Notes: generated by a model not told the origin, from the sequence alone. Counted from the stretch's first letter, positions 25,962-35,212 are shown. The stretch is 64,000 nt of DNA from Deltaproteobacteria bacterium (GCA_029860075.1 JAOUBX010000001.1:1-64000); one strand, 5' to 3'. Made by a program: numbers and translations.

Positions 25962-26860
25962 TTTGCCAGGCTGGATGCAAAAACGAGTTCCACTCCTCTT
26001 TCTTTTAGCCCCGGCGCTACTTTTGCCAGCGTTGAGATAGTTGCCGGATAAGGGTGGCCTATTGCAATGGCTTCCCCTTTTTCTCTGGCAATGGCAACAG
26101 CTTTTTCCAACTGTTTTTCTATTGCATCCTCTGTCTGAACATTATCGAGAAATACGTTCCTTTCAGCGCTTTTTATGTTCATCTTTTTAGCGAGAGAATA
26201 AGCCCTGGACTTGTAGGAGGTCTTGCTGTCTATAAAAAACAGACCCCTCTTTTTTATCTCGCCAAGGACCAGTTCCATGCCCCTGGCATATTCGGTAAAC
26301 CGTGATCCCATGTGATTATTGACACCTTTAATATGAGGCACCATATCAAGGTTGTTAGTTAGTTCTTTGATGATGCTGCTCTCATCCATGGATATTAGCA
26401 GTCCCCCCCTGCCGGGGTCTTTTTCCGGGTAATCCCTGGGTTCCATGGGCAGGTGCAGTATTACTTCCATCCCTGATCGGGTAGCGTCTGCTGCAGCCTC
26501 GACAGAATGGATTGTGTAGGGAATGATTGCATAGGTTATTGGAAGCTTGATGGCGATAAGGTCTGTATAGCGCTTTGTAAAGCCAATATCATCGATGATT
26601 ATGGCAAGCTTCGGTAGAGTAACACCTTTAACTTCAGGCGTTGGAGGCCCTTCAGTTCGCTCTTCAGCTTGTATGGGTGGCGCTGAGACTGTGTTGTTTT
26701 CAATTTCAGCTGTTTGTTGAGGCGGGTATGGAGAGGTGAGCTTTTCTTTACCGAGAAAGTAAAGAGTGGCGCCGAGAAGCAGCGCCACTCCCAGAAAGAA
26801 ATAGAGAAGTTTTATATTGTCATTGCCCTTTTTTTTTCTGCTTTTCCTGCTTTTTTTCAT
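25958..26860 (-). CDS. Divergent polysaccharide deacetylase family protein (YibQ-like)
   Basis: A 300-residue protein with a single N-terminal membrane helix (residues 15-40), a Pro-rich linker, and a divergent NodB-type fold (KLAIIIDDIGFTKRYTD, LPITYAIIPY, HLPMEPRDYP, NNHMGSRFTE). This DUF610-type family is usually encoded next to CtpA-like proteases, as here. Metal ligands are partly retained (DD and HMGS), but the substrate is unknown. Start overlaps the ctpA stop by one base. Confidence 0.85.
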   Translation of the reverse strand: MKKSRKSRKKKGNDNIKLLYFFLGVALLLGATLYFLGKEKLTSPYPPQQTAEIENNTVSAPPIQAEERTEGPPTPEVKGVTLPKLAIIIDDIGFTKRYTDLIAIKLPITYAIIPYTIHSVEAAADATRSGMEVILHLPMEPRDYPEKDPGRGGLLISMDESSIIKELTNNLDMVPHIKGVNNHMGSRFTEYARGMELVLGEIKKRGLFFIDSKTSYKSRAYSLAKKMNIKSAERNVFLDNVQTEDAIEKQLEKAVAIAREKGEAIAIGHPYPATISTLAKVAPGLKERGVELVFASSLAK

Positions 26861-28167
26861 CAGGAGGTGCGCTGCATCCCCTTCATGAAGATTTCCCAGC
26901 TTTTCAGGATGTCAAGGGCTGATTTAATCTGGTTGTCGCTCTGCTTTTTTGATTCATTTTCTTTATTGTTATCACCATTCTCTTTGTCATTGCCATTCTT
27001 CATGTGATTTTTCAGGTCTTTTTCCCTGATAACAAGATGCTTTTTTTCGACAGGGCTTTCCATTTTGTCTATGATCAGGTCGGGCGTTATGCCTTCTGCC
27101 TGGATGGATCTGCCATTTGGCGTATAATATCTGGCAGTCGTAATTCTGATTCCCGAACCGTCTTCCATGGGGAGAATTGTTTGAACTGAACCCTTCCCGA
27201 ATGTTTTTGTGCCCAGTATAAGCCCTCTCCCCGTATCTTGCAGCGCCCCCGCCACAATCTCTGATGCACTGGCGCTTCCGGCATTTACAATAACTACAAT
27301 GGGGTATTTGGGTTCTGTGCCGGCTTCAGTGGCATAGAATTTCATCTTCTGTGCTTCCATTCGTCCATCGGTATAGACGATGAGTCCGGCAGACAAAAAG
27401 AGGTCAGATACCTTGACTGCCTGGTCAAGAAGTCCTCCGGGATTGTTTCTAAGGTCAAGGATCAAGCCTTTTATTTTTTCCGTTTTTTTCTCTATTTGAT
27501 TTAATGCTTTTTTAAGATCACCCGTTGTTCTTTCCTGGAATTGCGTTACTTTCACATAACCATAGCTATCATCAAGAACTTCACTTTTTACACTCTTTAT
27601 TTTTATTATAGCTCGCACAATCGGGAAATCAATCGGTTCCGGCTCACCTTCTCTGTAGATCGTCAGTACAACTTTAGTATTCTTTTTGCCTCTCATCCTT
27701 TTAACGGCATCCAATATAGTCATGCCCTTGGTAGGAACGTTATCTATTTTGATAATAATGTCTCCTGCTGATATGCCTGCCCGAAAAGCGGGGGTATCCT
27801 CGATGGGAGATACAACGGTAAGGACCCCTTCTTTCATCGTTATTTCGATGCCTACTCCCCCAAACTTTCCTTTCGTTTCAACCTGCATTTCCTTGAAACT
27901 CTCGGGGGGCATAAAGGATGAGTGAGGATCAAGAGAGGAAAGCATTCCATTAATGGCGCCGTAAATGAGCTCCTTCTTTTCAACGTCTTCGACGTAGTTT
28001 TTCTGAACAATGGAAATGGCATCGACAAGCACCTTCAGGTTTTTATAAGGGTCGTCTGATTGTTTTGCTGAAATAGGCCCTGATATTAAGGCCCCCATAT
28101 TGAGCGCTATAATCAGCGCAATAGCAACCAACAAGGTATTTCTTAAATAATTGAGAAAAAGCTTCAT
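26860..28167 (-). CDS. ctpA: Carboxyl-terminal processing peptidase (S41, CtpA/Prc-like)
   Basis: The periplasmic serine protease (435 residues from ATG 28167) has a signal anchor at the N-terminus (residues 5-30), a PDZ domain (about 95-180, GVGIEITMKEGVLTVV) and an S41 catalytic domain with Ser in NAGSASASE and Lys in TKTFGKGS. It trims or degrades C-termini of envelope proteins. An upstream ATG at 28191 would add eight residues; GGAGG just before 28167 favours the shorter start. The low-complexity N/K/E-rich tail is unusual. Confidence 0.93.
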   Translation of the reverse strand: MKLFLNYLRNTLLVAIALIIALNMGALISGPISAKQSDDPYKNLKVLVDAISIVQKNYVEDVEKKELIYGAINGMLSSLDPHSSFMPPESFKEMQVETKGKFGGVGIEITMKEGVLTVVSPIEDTPAFRAGISAGDIIIKIDNVPTKGMTILDAVKRMRGKKNTKVVLTIYREGEPEPIDFPIVRAIIKIKSVKSEVLDDSYGYVKVTQFQERTTGDLKKALNQIEKKTEKIKGLILDLRNNPGGLLDQAVKVSDLFLSAGLIVYTDGRMEAQKMKFYATEAGTEPKYPIVVIVNAGSASASEIVAGALQDTGRGLILGTKTFGKGSVQTILPMEDGSGIRITTARYYTPNGRSIQAEGITPDLIIDKMESPVEKKHLVIREKDLKNHMKNGNDKENGDNNKENESKKQSDNQIKSALDILKSWEIFMKGMQRTS

Positions 28168-28219
28168 ATATTCCTCCTCATGCTGTCTCACCTTTTCAGG
28201 AGTGTTTAGGTTTTTTTAT

Positions 28220-28249
28220 ATTGTATGAGCATTAAAAAAAGATATCCAA
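28220..28249 (-). promoter_or_regulatory. Candidate promoter for ctpA
   Basis: On the minus strand TTGGAT (28249-28244) and TACAAT (28225-28220) are 18 bases apart, about 53 bases before the start at 28167. The rest of the gap to 28498 is AT-rich; it holds only a 7-bp inverted repeat (CGCTTTT / AAAAGCG, 28388-28410) and no gene. Confidence 0.35.
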
Positions 28250-28498
28250 TAATTAATTTCATTCCAGGAAATCCAGCTTATCATTATAATTGTAAAAAAC
28301 TTTTAAATGAAATAAAAGTATTAAATATATAAAAGTAAATAGTTTATTCTATTATGAATACATGAACCGGCGATTTCAATCAAAAGACGCTTTTAACATT
28401 TGCAAAAGCGGCGAATCTGCCCGTAATTAGGATTATGGATTGTATGTTAGTTTGGAAGCTGTTTGATTCCAGGTGTGAAGGGGATTTGCCGTACAGCA

Positions 28499-28888
28499 TT
28501 ATTTGTCCGGTCCACCTGAAAGGAAATCAAGAATGACTTCATCCAACCCTTTATCAGAAATAACATCCTGACCAAACTTCTCTTTTTCTTCTTCTTTTGT
28601 GAGTGTTTTTTCATTCGGGGGGGGAGGCGCCTTGGCCGGCTCATCAAATCCACCGGCTATGAGTTTTTTCAACATCCCCTTATGCTGCTCTTCCATGAGT
28701 TCTTTGACTACCGTTTCCAGGTTGTCAACTTTTATGATGTCGGCATAACTCGTTTTCTCTCTGGCAAGGATGGTTCCGCCGACATAGAGCAAAGTGATGA
28801 TATGCGGTGTTTCAATTCCGCTATCTTCAGTTTGAATATGATAAATCTTGCCCTTATGTTTTATGTTATGGTTAAAGCCACGTACCAT
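28499..28888 (-). CDS. Conserved hypothetical protein, unknown function
   Basis: A 129-residue soluble protein. Its N-terminal half (FNHNIKHKGKIYHIQTEDSGI, HIITLLYVGGTILAREKTSYADI) reads like a conserved domain I recall from deltaproteobacterial genomes, followed by the ELMEEQHKGMLKKLIAGGFD helix and a Pro/Lys/Glu linker. I cannot assign a function. It has an autonomous position between ctpA and the tRNA-Cys gene. Confidence 0.65.
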   Translation of the reverse strand: MVRGFNHNIKHKGKIYHIQTEDSGIETPHIITLLYVGGTILAREKTSYADIIKVDNLETVVKELMEEQHKGMLKKLIAGGFDEPAKAPPPPNEKTLTKEEEKEKFGQDVISDKGLDEVILDFLSGGPDK

Positions 28889-29115
28889 CGGTATATCTTC
28901 AGAATTTAAAGGGTTTAATTATCTGAAATTAGCATATAAAGGACATATTATCAAGAATAAATACGGGTTTCAATGTGCCTTTATTACCTTATTGCACGGT
29001 TTTGTAAGTTGCCATTAGAGAATAATAAAAAGGGCAAGTCTTTCACTAGATGGACATCTTCTGCTTGACTGAAAGGGAAAAAAAGGTTACCCTGTGTCAG
29101 TTCTTTGAGGGTTGA

Positions 29116-29190
<75 letters not shown>

Positions 29191-29459
29191 AACTTCCTGG
29201 AGCCCCACCTCTTAAATCACATAATCTTGCTGGTAATGCTTAAAAGTAAAATAATAGGAATAAACAATATTCAGTCATGGGTTGCTTTGAAAGAGGAATG
29301 TCTGCCTGCCGATTTTCTTATCGTGATGTTTTGCGAGTTGGCAGCTGGATTGCAACAGGTTTTGCTTTTCGTTAGCACGGTTTAGTTTGTTATGATTGAA
29401 TTGGCAGTTAATAATAGCGTTTTACGCTCTCCTGCTTGTTTCGTCACGGTAAATATGGC

Positions 29460-29488
29460 TTGACACTTCTTTGTAATATTGTAATATT
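29460..29488 (+). promoter_or_regulatory. Candidate promoter upstream of the cytochrome operon
   Basis: TTGACA at 29460-29465 and AATATT at 29483-29488 are 17 bases apart, about 60 bases before the ATG at 29549. The tandem GTAATATT GTAATATT falls within the region. The rest of the 358-base gap after the tRNA shows no gene. Confidence 0.45.
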
Positions 29489-29548
29489 GAATGTCTGCAT
29501 TAATTCTTTAGTAGCCGGTGGTATTTGATTTGGGTAAAGTGGAACATT

Positions 29549-30604
29549 ATGTCCTGTCATTATTTCTCATATAATAATTCCTGTTTAAGCCTGCACTTGA
29601 AGAGAGCTCTCTTTTCTTCTGTTGTTTGCCTGCTTGTTTTTTTTCTTTTTCCATTCCTTTCTTATTCAGATGAGTTGCCTGTTGGTGGTAGTGGTGATAT
29701 TGTAGAGGTTTTGTACCCCATGGAAAATTCTCTTGTCTCTATGGAGTTGAGTCATTTAATCGCTGTTGTTACCGATACGAGGGGAGCCTACGCTGTTATT
29801 CGGGTTAACAGGCATATTACGCCGGTAATTGATATGACGACTGAAGAGTATAGGAAGCTTCTTCGCAGAAACCTCATTATTCGTCTTTATCTTTTGCCGG
29901 GAGAGAATGAGGTTGTAATAACTCTGAAAGATGTTGATGGGAATATTCTGGGAAATAAAAGTTTGAAAATCTTTTACAGGAGCAGGCTTGGCAATGTATC
30001 TTCTTCTATTCCTTCCCTCTATAGAGAAAAGCCGATGCATTTTCCTGAAAATGAAATCGTATGTAAAAGCTGTCATAAAATGACCGCTGATCCCCTGGTA
30101 GATATTGATCCGGAAAAAAAATATGACCTCTTTTGTAATCGGTGCCATGATTCGGCATTTGCCGACGATAAACCGCATGGCTCGGTAGAGTGGAAGTGTC
30201 TTGTTTGCCATAAATATGCAGGTGAGCCAAAGTACCGGCTTAAAGATGACGATGGAAAGTTTTGTGCTGATTGCCATAGTGATGCCCTTGCCCGGTTTAC
30301 AATGATGAGTTCCGTCCATCCCGATGTGGAGCAAGTTAAATGTCTGTCTTGTCACGCAAACCATAATTCAGAAGATGGATTTATTGCGCAGTCTGTTAAT
30401 GAACTTTGTTTTGATTGTCATCAAGAAGTTTATAGAGGCAGCCATATTACCTCCGGACATACATTGAAGGCAAGAAAAGACCCGTCAAGAGAGGGGAAAG
30501 AGTTTAATTGTCTCAGCTGTCATGATCCGCATTCGTCGGATGTGGAAATGCTTTTAAAATTTCCCCGGGGCATGACTATGTGTGCAAAATGCCACTCAAA
30601 GTGA
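29549..30604 (+). CDS. Octaheme c-type cytochrome (doubled CXXCH family), exported
   Basis: This 351-residue protein (from ATG 29549) has a signal peptide (hydrophobic segment about residues 20-42), a beta-rich N-terminal domain (45-165), and eight CXXCH heme sites from about residue 173 to the end (CKSCH, CNRCH, CLVCH, CADCH, CLSCH, CFDCH, CLSCH, CAKCH). Multiple CHxPH-type pairs are typical of doubled-CXXCH cytochromes. A TTG at 29525 is an alternative start; 29549 has a weak GTGGA ribosome site. First gene of the electron-transfer locus, followed by the NHL lipoprotein and the tetraheme cytochrome. Confidence 0.88.
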   Translation: MSCHYFSYNNSCLSLHLKRALFSSVVCLLVFFLFPFLSYSDELPVGGSGDIVEVLYPMENSLVSMELSHLIAVVTDTRGAYAVIRVNRHITPVIDMTTEEYRKLLRRNLIIRLYLLPGENEVVITLKDVDGNILGNKSLKIFYRSRLGNVSSSIPSLYREKPMHFPENEIVCKSCHKMTADPLVDIDPEKKYDLFCNRCHDSAFADDKPHGSVEWKCLVCHKYAGEPKYRLKDDDGKFCADCHSDALARFTMMSSVHPDVEQVKCLSCHANHNSEDGFIAQSVNELCFDCHQEVYRGSHITSGHTLKARKDPSREGKEFNCLSCHDPHSSDVEMLLKFPRGMTMCAKCHSK

Positions 30605-30634
30605 TTTGACGTTTGCGCTTCGTCATATGACTGC

Positions 30635-30664
30635 TTGACCTCTGTTGAGAGGTTTTGTTATAAA
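30635..30664 (+). promoter_or_regulatory. Candidate promoter with palindrome in the spacer
   Basis: TTGACC at 30635-30640 and TATAAA at 30659-30664 are 18 bases apart, 26 bases before the NHL gene ATG. The spacer includes the perfect hairpin ACCTCT-GTTG-AGAGGT (30638-30653), followed by TTTTG, so it could also act as a weak terminator/attenuator for the cytochrome gene upstream. Confidence 0.45.
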
Positions 30665-30690
30665 TAATTTAGATGAAGGACTAAACAAAA

Positions 30691-31800
30691 ATGGGAAATT
30701 ATATGTTGCAAGCCTTATTGTATTTTAAGTTTTTACTTCTTTTTGTCTTTCTCTTTAGCACTTTATGGGGATGTGCTGCTCCCAGGGCCAGGCCCGATTA
30801 TCGCTTCCTCTGGCCCCCCCTTCCCGCTACTCCGAAAATCGAATGGATTGGCTCCTATGGTAATTACACAGATTTCAATAGATATCGAAAGAGTTTTTGG
30901 GCAAGAATTGCGGGAGGCCCTGCGTCTTTGAGTCTTATCCGGCCATGGGGAATTGCCGCTAGTCAGTATGACAAGGTTTACGTCGGCGATACCCAGCGAA
31001 GCCAGGTGCTGGTTTTCGATATGGTGAAGCAGGACGTCTATGTGATGGGTGCGGGGCGCTATGCAAATCTCTTTAGCGCTCTTATGGGAGTTGCTGTCGA
31101 TTCAGCGGGCAATATTTACGCCTCCGACTCACAAAAGAATCAGATTTACGTTTTTACAAAAGATGAAAAACCGCTAATCAATATCGGGGATGATACTCTC
31201 CTTAGCTGGCCTGTCGGGATTGTTGTCGATGACGAGAGAAACCGGCTTTATGTGGCTAATAATCACCATCATAATATTGCCGTTTTTGATCTTAGCGGAA
31301 AACATCTCTTTAATGTGGGGCGGCGAGGAAAAATGCCGGGATATCTGAATTTTCCTACCGATGTTGATGTTGATTCAAAGGGTAATATAGTTGTTGCTGA
31401 TTCCATGAATGCCAGAGTGCAGATCTTTAGCCCTGATGGGCAATACCTGAAGCATTTTGGCAAGCGAGGTGACGGGATTAGTGACTTTGAAATAATCAAG
31501 GGGATTGCAGTTGACAGGGCTACCGATAATATATATGTAACCGATGGAAAGGGAAATGACTTTAAAATTTTCAATAGTGAAGGGGAGTCGCTTCTTAGTA
31601 TAGGGGGGATGCATTCTGTTAAGAGAAGACGAGATGAGGCGCCCGGTGGCTTTCTTCTGCCTCAGGATATAGAGATTGATAAAAGTGGCCGGATCTATGT
31701 TGTTGATTCTTTAAACGCACGCTTTCAGGTTTTTAAAATTATTGATGATCAATGGTTAAAAGAAAAACCGCTGAAGGATTTTGGCACTAAAATTGAATAG
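30691..31800 (+). CDS. NHL-repeat beta-propeller lipoprotein
   Basis: This 369-residue lipoprotein has a signal peptide ending in a lipobox (STLWGCAAP, Cys28) and five to six NHL blades of the form ..DSAGNIYASDSQKNQIYVF (for example RLYVANNHHHNIAVF, GNIVVADSMNARVQIF, GRIYVVDSLNARFQVF). NHL propellers mediate protein-protein contacts on cell surfaces. Genes of this type occur next to multiheme cytochromes such as OmcS/OmcE, where they may act in assembly or export of cytochrome filaments. That role is inferred from context. A tandem ATG at 30703 is also a possible start. Confidence 0.85.
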   Translation: MGNYMLQALLYFKFLLLFVFLFSTLWGCAAPRARPDYRFLWPPLPATPKIEWIGSYGNYTDFNRYRKSFWARIAGGPASLSLIRPWGIAASQYDKVYVGDTQRSQVLVFDMVKQDVYVMGAGRYANLFSALMGVAVDSAGNIYASDSQKNQIYVFTKDEKPLINIGDDTLLSWPVGIVVDDERNRLYVANNHHHNIAVFDLSGKHLFNVGRRGKMPGYLNFPTDVDVDSKGNIVVADSMNARVQIFSPDGQYLKHFGKRGDGISDFEIIKGIAVDRATDNIYVTDGKGNDFKIFNSEGESLLSIGGMHSVKRRRDEAPGGFLLPQDIEIDKSGRIYVVDSLNARFQVFKIIDDQWLKEKPLKDFGTKIE

Positions 31801-31840
31801 TTTTTGTAAAAATAAAAAACTAACGAAAGGAGGTGAGAAC

Positions 31841-32524
31841 ATGAAAAAAGCAATTCTATTAGCTCTATTAGCTATGGTTTTTAGTCTTTTCGCTGCAGCA
31901 ACAGCGATGGCCACTATTGAGAACTCAAGGCATAACCTTAGTGACTGGGGGGCATACACTTATTCGGCTGAGGCTGGAGGTACGACGGAGGTCTGTATTT
32001 TCTGTCATACGCCGCATAATGCTGTAAAGAACTATCCCCTTTGGAACAGGACTAACCCTGTTACGGTTACCTTTAACTTCTATTCATCGGCACACTTTAA
32101 TATGTCGCCAGGCGGCAGCCGGTCGGGTATTGAATTTACGCCGGGCAGTGTTTCACTGCTTTGTATGAGTTGTCATGATGGAGCAACAGGACTCTTCTCA
32201 GCTGTTGTTAACAAGTTCGGAGAGGTTGCTACTTTTGCGGGTGGTCCAGCGCTTAAAGGTCCTGCTGCAATTGGTGCTGATCCACAGTCGTTGTCGAATG
32301 ATCATCCTGTAAACTTCCAGTATACCCAGGGATCTGATGCGACCTACTTCAGGCCGCAGTCCGGTGCTGGCAGTGCGGAAGAGCAGGGAATTAAGTTCTT
32401 CGGTTCTACCGGTAATTACGTGGAGTGTGCTTCATGCCATGATCCGCACAGGATCGATACGGGCAAGTTCCTGAGACAGGCTAACACGTCTTCAAATCTG
32501 TGTCAGTCTTGTCATCAGAAGTAA
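31841..32524 (+). CDS. Tetraheme c-type cytochrome, OmcE-like nanowire subunit candidate
   Basis: This 227-residue protein has a signal peptide (cleaved about residue 24, TAMA) and four CXXCH motifs at 52-56 (CIFCH), 108-112 (CMSCH), 196-200 (CASCH) and 221-225 (CQSCH). Extra histidines suited to bis-His ligation sit at RHNLSD, HTPHN, SAHFN, NDHPV and HDPHR. Heme count, length and the order HTPHNA...PLWNR...CMSCHDG...DHPV...CASCHDPH match OmcE-type tetraheme cytochromes, which polymerise into extracellular nanowires. AAAGGAGGTGAGAAC gives an almost perfect ribosome site, suggesting high expression. An in-frame start at 31781 would lack a signal peptide at its N-terminus and is rejected. The gene ends in a strong terminator. 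Confidence 0.87.
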   Translation: MKKAILLALLAMVFSLFAAATAMATIENSRHNLSDWGAYTYSAEAGGTTEVCIFCHTPHNAVKNYPLWNRTNPVTVTFNFYSSAHFNMSPGGSRSGIEFTPGSVSLLCMSCHDGATGLFSAVVNKFGEVATFAGGPALKGPAAIGADPQSLSNDHPVNFQYTQGSDATYFRPQSGAGSAEEQGIKFFGSTGNYVECASCHDPHRIDTGKFLRQANTSSNLCQSCHQK

Positions 32525-32548
32525 TCGCCTTATATTGTTGTGCAGCTT

Positions 32549-32580
32549 AAAGGATGGGCAGCTTGCCCATCCTTTTTTTT
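32549..32580 (+). terminator. Rho-independent terminator after the tetraheme cytochrome
   Basis: AAAGGATGGGCA-GCT-TGCCCATCCTTT is a 12-bp perfect stem with a T8 tract, 25 bases after the stop codon of the tetraheme gene. Confidence 0.95.
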
Positions 32581-33049
32581 GTCCGGGAGAGAGATATTGA
32601 AGGCCCCACTTTCGTCTTGATTTTTAGGAAAGTTTTTTTCCTCTGAGCATGCTCTCTTTATTTCTCCGAGAGATAGATGTTTTTTATTGAGCGATTGGTT
32701 TCGGGCCTGATTGGGCCATTTGATGGGGGTGGTCAATTGGCGATATATTCTGCTCTTTCGCTTTTACGCTTTCGGCGCTCTATCCAATATTTTTCCAAAA
32801 GGTTTTTTGCTTTTTCATGATAGCTGGAATGATAGCTGGGCTTGACAAAAGCGCTTGTTATAGCTGACGATAGTTATCTTTCTTTAGGTAAAAACCATAT
32901 TTTTTGCGAATCATACAAACGGTATATATATTGCAATACAAGGAAGGTAGCTTGTTGTAACTTCTTGACTTTTATGATAAAAAGTGGTAAACAGGCGTAT
33001 CTTGGGATTGTTTTTGTGCTTATTAATAACTAAAAAAGGGGCTTTCTAT
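32581..33049. other. Non-coding gap between tetraheme terminator and beta-barrel gene
   Basis: Nothing clearly coding. Contains TTGTTG-N17-TGATAA (32952-32980), a weak candidate promoter for the beta-barrel gene, and short AT-rich and GGTAGCTTGTTGTAAC-like sequence. No GEMM riboswitch core could be built. The minus-strand frame inside the first 200 bases has no family features. Confidence 0.3.
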
Positions 33050-35146
33050 TTGTGTCGTAATAGTTATCAAATATTAATATTCTTTTTCTTCCTGCTCCTC
33101 TCTGCTATTCCTGCGGGTCTGGATGCCAGAATGCATAGCATAGAAGGGGCTGCACACCTGGGCTATGACGAATATGATATTAGCTACAGTACCGGTGGTG
33201 GCGCTTCTGCCAATTCTTTTTATCAGCAATATCAACTGTCTACCGGTTTTTCAGGTAATCTTTACAATGAAAGGGGCGGTCTCTACAGATTCGGGATTAT
33301 CTACAATTATAAAGATTATCAAAATGAAATTGATGGCAACAGGTATTCTTTAAATTCAGGGGACCTTGACTGGAACGGTGAATTGACATTGGCCCTTTAT
33401 CATTTAAAAGGTTTTTCTGTTAAGTTTTATGCTGAAGAAGATGAAAGCAGTCAATATAGTTATACCTCTATAGGGGGGGGAGGTGGAGTCCTGGCCGGTG
33501 GATTTAAAACCGATGTGGAAGAAACGGTCTATAGAAAGCGAGGATTCTTTGGACGTATGGGAGTCAACGGGGGGCCATATTATTATTTTTCCTATAATAG
33601 TTCAGAGTCAGAAAGTATTTATGGTTATAAAGAACGAATTGATTCGGGAAACTTTAGTATTAATAGCGGTACAAACTGGATTACTGTTTCAAAGTCTCAG
33701 TCTGACCTGGGAGAGTGGGATGCATTTGAAATGAATGTGGGTAATGTGGGAACACACTTTGGAAAGATTGGGAGAAATAAAGGTGTTTCCTATAAAAGAT
33801 ACTGGTACAGGATAAGTAATTGGCTGAATATTTCAACCAATTATCGATACGCTAAAAAAAATACGTCTACCGTTGATACAGAAACTAACAGGCTGACCTT
33901 TGCATTGAAAGGAAAGAGAGAACAATGGACTGCTTTTACATTCTCTACCTACGGCCGCTCTGATAGCGGCAACCAAAGCACTTATGATTTATCCATCCCT
34001 TTTTGGTTGAATACTTATCCCTCTGCTAAATCTTTTTTGGGTTTGAAAAGTTCTTATTCGGAGAGAGGGGTCAGGGATGAAACAACGGCGACAGAGAGTA
34101 AGGGTAAATCTGTAAACGAGGAGATCAGGCTCTGGACAAGGCCAAAGGATGATTTTGCGCTTGAGTCCAAATATTCTTTCGCCAAATCTGATGCCGACCA
34201 GGCGGATTCCGTATCACACTCTTTTAGTATAAGAGGGTATACGGAGAGAAGAAAACAGACAAACTACGGCGCTTTATACTCTTTTAAGGTTGCCCGGAAG
34301 GATGATATCCTGGAAAGAGAAAGATCATCTTATTCGCATATTGTAAACGGCAGTCTGAGCTATGTCATTGAACCGGAAAAAGTCATCAATATAGGTCAGA
34401 GTATTGCTTTCTTTTATGACGAAAGTGGTGACCTTCATGAAAAAAGCAAGTCATCATCCACAAGTCTGAATTTTAGAACGAATGTTGGCGAGAAAAGTAA
34501 TTTTTCCCTTGCCATGTCAAAATTTATCTTGAAGTATGATGATGGCTCGTCGTCTGTTGAAAATGAATTAGAAATGAATTTCAGCAGCAGGATAAGCAGT
34601 AAGGCATCTTTTAAGGCTAATCTGGACTATGACTTTAGAGATTCAGACCTTGCAAATAATCCGTCAGATGAAAAATACCGGTCCGAATTGAAATTGACTT
34701 ATAAAGAATCCAGGGAGCTTACAAGTATTACTACCATGTATAACAACAAGAACCTCGGTTCATCATATGCTTCAGAGATTAAAGGTATTTCCGAATCGCT
34801 GAAATATACAATTTTTAGAACGGGATATAGCAGTAGACCCCTTCTAAATACCAGTGTGGGATTGTCCTATTACCAGGAGGACAACATTATTGGTAAGTTT
34901 AGATTTGGAACTTATAGTATCGCGCTTGATTATTATCCTATGAGATATGTCCGTTGTGGTTCCGCTATTCGTGTCAGGGATGATTTGGAGGGGCCATTAC
35001 ATGAATTGAATTCAAGGGCTTATGTTGCAGTTAAATATCCCCTTCTGCAAATAACAGGAAGTTACATACATAGAACCTATGATAATGTTTATGGTTCGGG
35101 CCTTGAAGAAGATAAATATAAAATTGATATAGCTAAGAGGTTTTAA
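33050..35146 (+). CDS. Large outer-membrane beta-barrel protein
   Basis: A protein of 698 residues from TTG 33050 (AAAAGGGG ribosome site nine bases upstream), with a signal peptide (ILIFFFFLLLSAIPAGLDA). The remainder is Gly/Ser/Tyr-rich with many alternating strands and ends in DIAKRF, with the terminal phenylalanine expected for an outer-membrane barrel. Homologous 600-750-residue barrels are seen beside multiheme cytochromes and act as porin sheaths, but I see no CXXCH here. A longer GTG start at 32984 lacks a sensible signal peptide. It follows the cytochrome operon and probably belongs to the same electron-export locus. Confidence 0.72.
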   Translation: MCRNSYQILIFFFFLLLSAIPAGLDARMHSIEGAAHLGYDEYDISYSTGGGASANSFYQQYQLSTGFSGNLYNERGGLYRFGIIYNYKDYQNEIDGNRYSLNSGDLDWNGELTLALYHLKGFSVKFYAEEDESSQYSYTSIGGGGGVLAGGFKTDVEETVYRKRGFFGRMGVNGGPYYYFSYNSSESESIYGYKERIDSGNFSINSGTNWITVSKSQSDLGEWDAFEMNVGNVGTHFGKIGRNKGVSYKRYWYRISNWLNISTNYRYAKKNTSTVDTETNRLTFALKGKREQWTAFTFSTYGRSDSGNQSTYDLSIPFWLNTYPSAKSFLGLKSSYSERGVRDETTATESKGKSVNEEIRLWTRPKDDFALESKYSFAKSDADQADSVSHSFSIRGYTERRKQTNYGALYSFKVARKDDILERERSSYSHIVNGSLSYVIEPEKVINIGQSIAFFYDESGDLHEKSKSSSTSLNFRTNVGEKSNFSLAMSKFILKYDDGSSSVENELEMNFSSRISSKASFKANLDYDFRDSDLANNPSDEKYRSELKLTYKESRELTSITTMYNNKNLGSSYASEIKGISESLKYTIFRTGYSSRPLLNTSVGLSYYQEDNIIGKFRFGTYSIALDYYPMRYVRCGSAIRVRDDLEGPLHELNSRAYVAVKYPLLQITGSYIHRTYDNVYGSGLEEDKYKIDIAKRF

Positions 35147-35212
35147 AGGCCGGTCTTTTCTAAAACAAGATATGCAGCATGGACTTTGGGTTGCATTTGT
35201 AACGATAATATC

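Noticed and set aside
32840-33000. GEMM (cyclic dinucleotide) riboswitch before the beta-barrel gene
   Set aside because: A GGTAGC-like string is present, but the conserved core and pairing stems could not be assembled.
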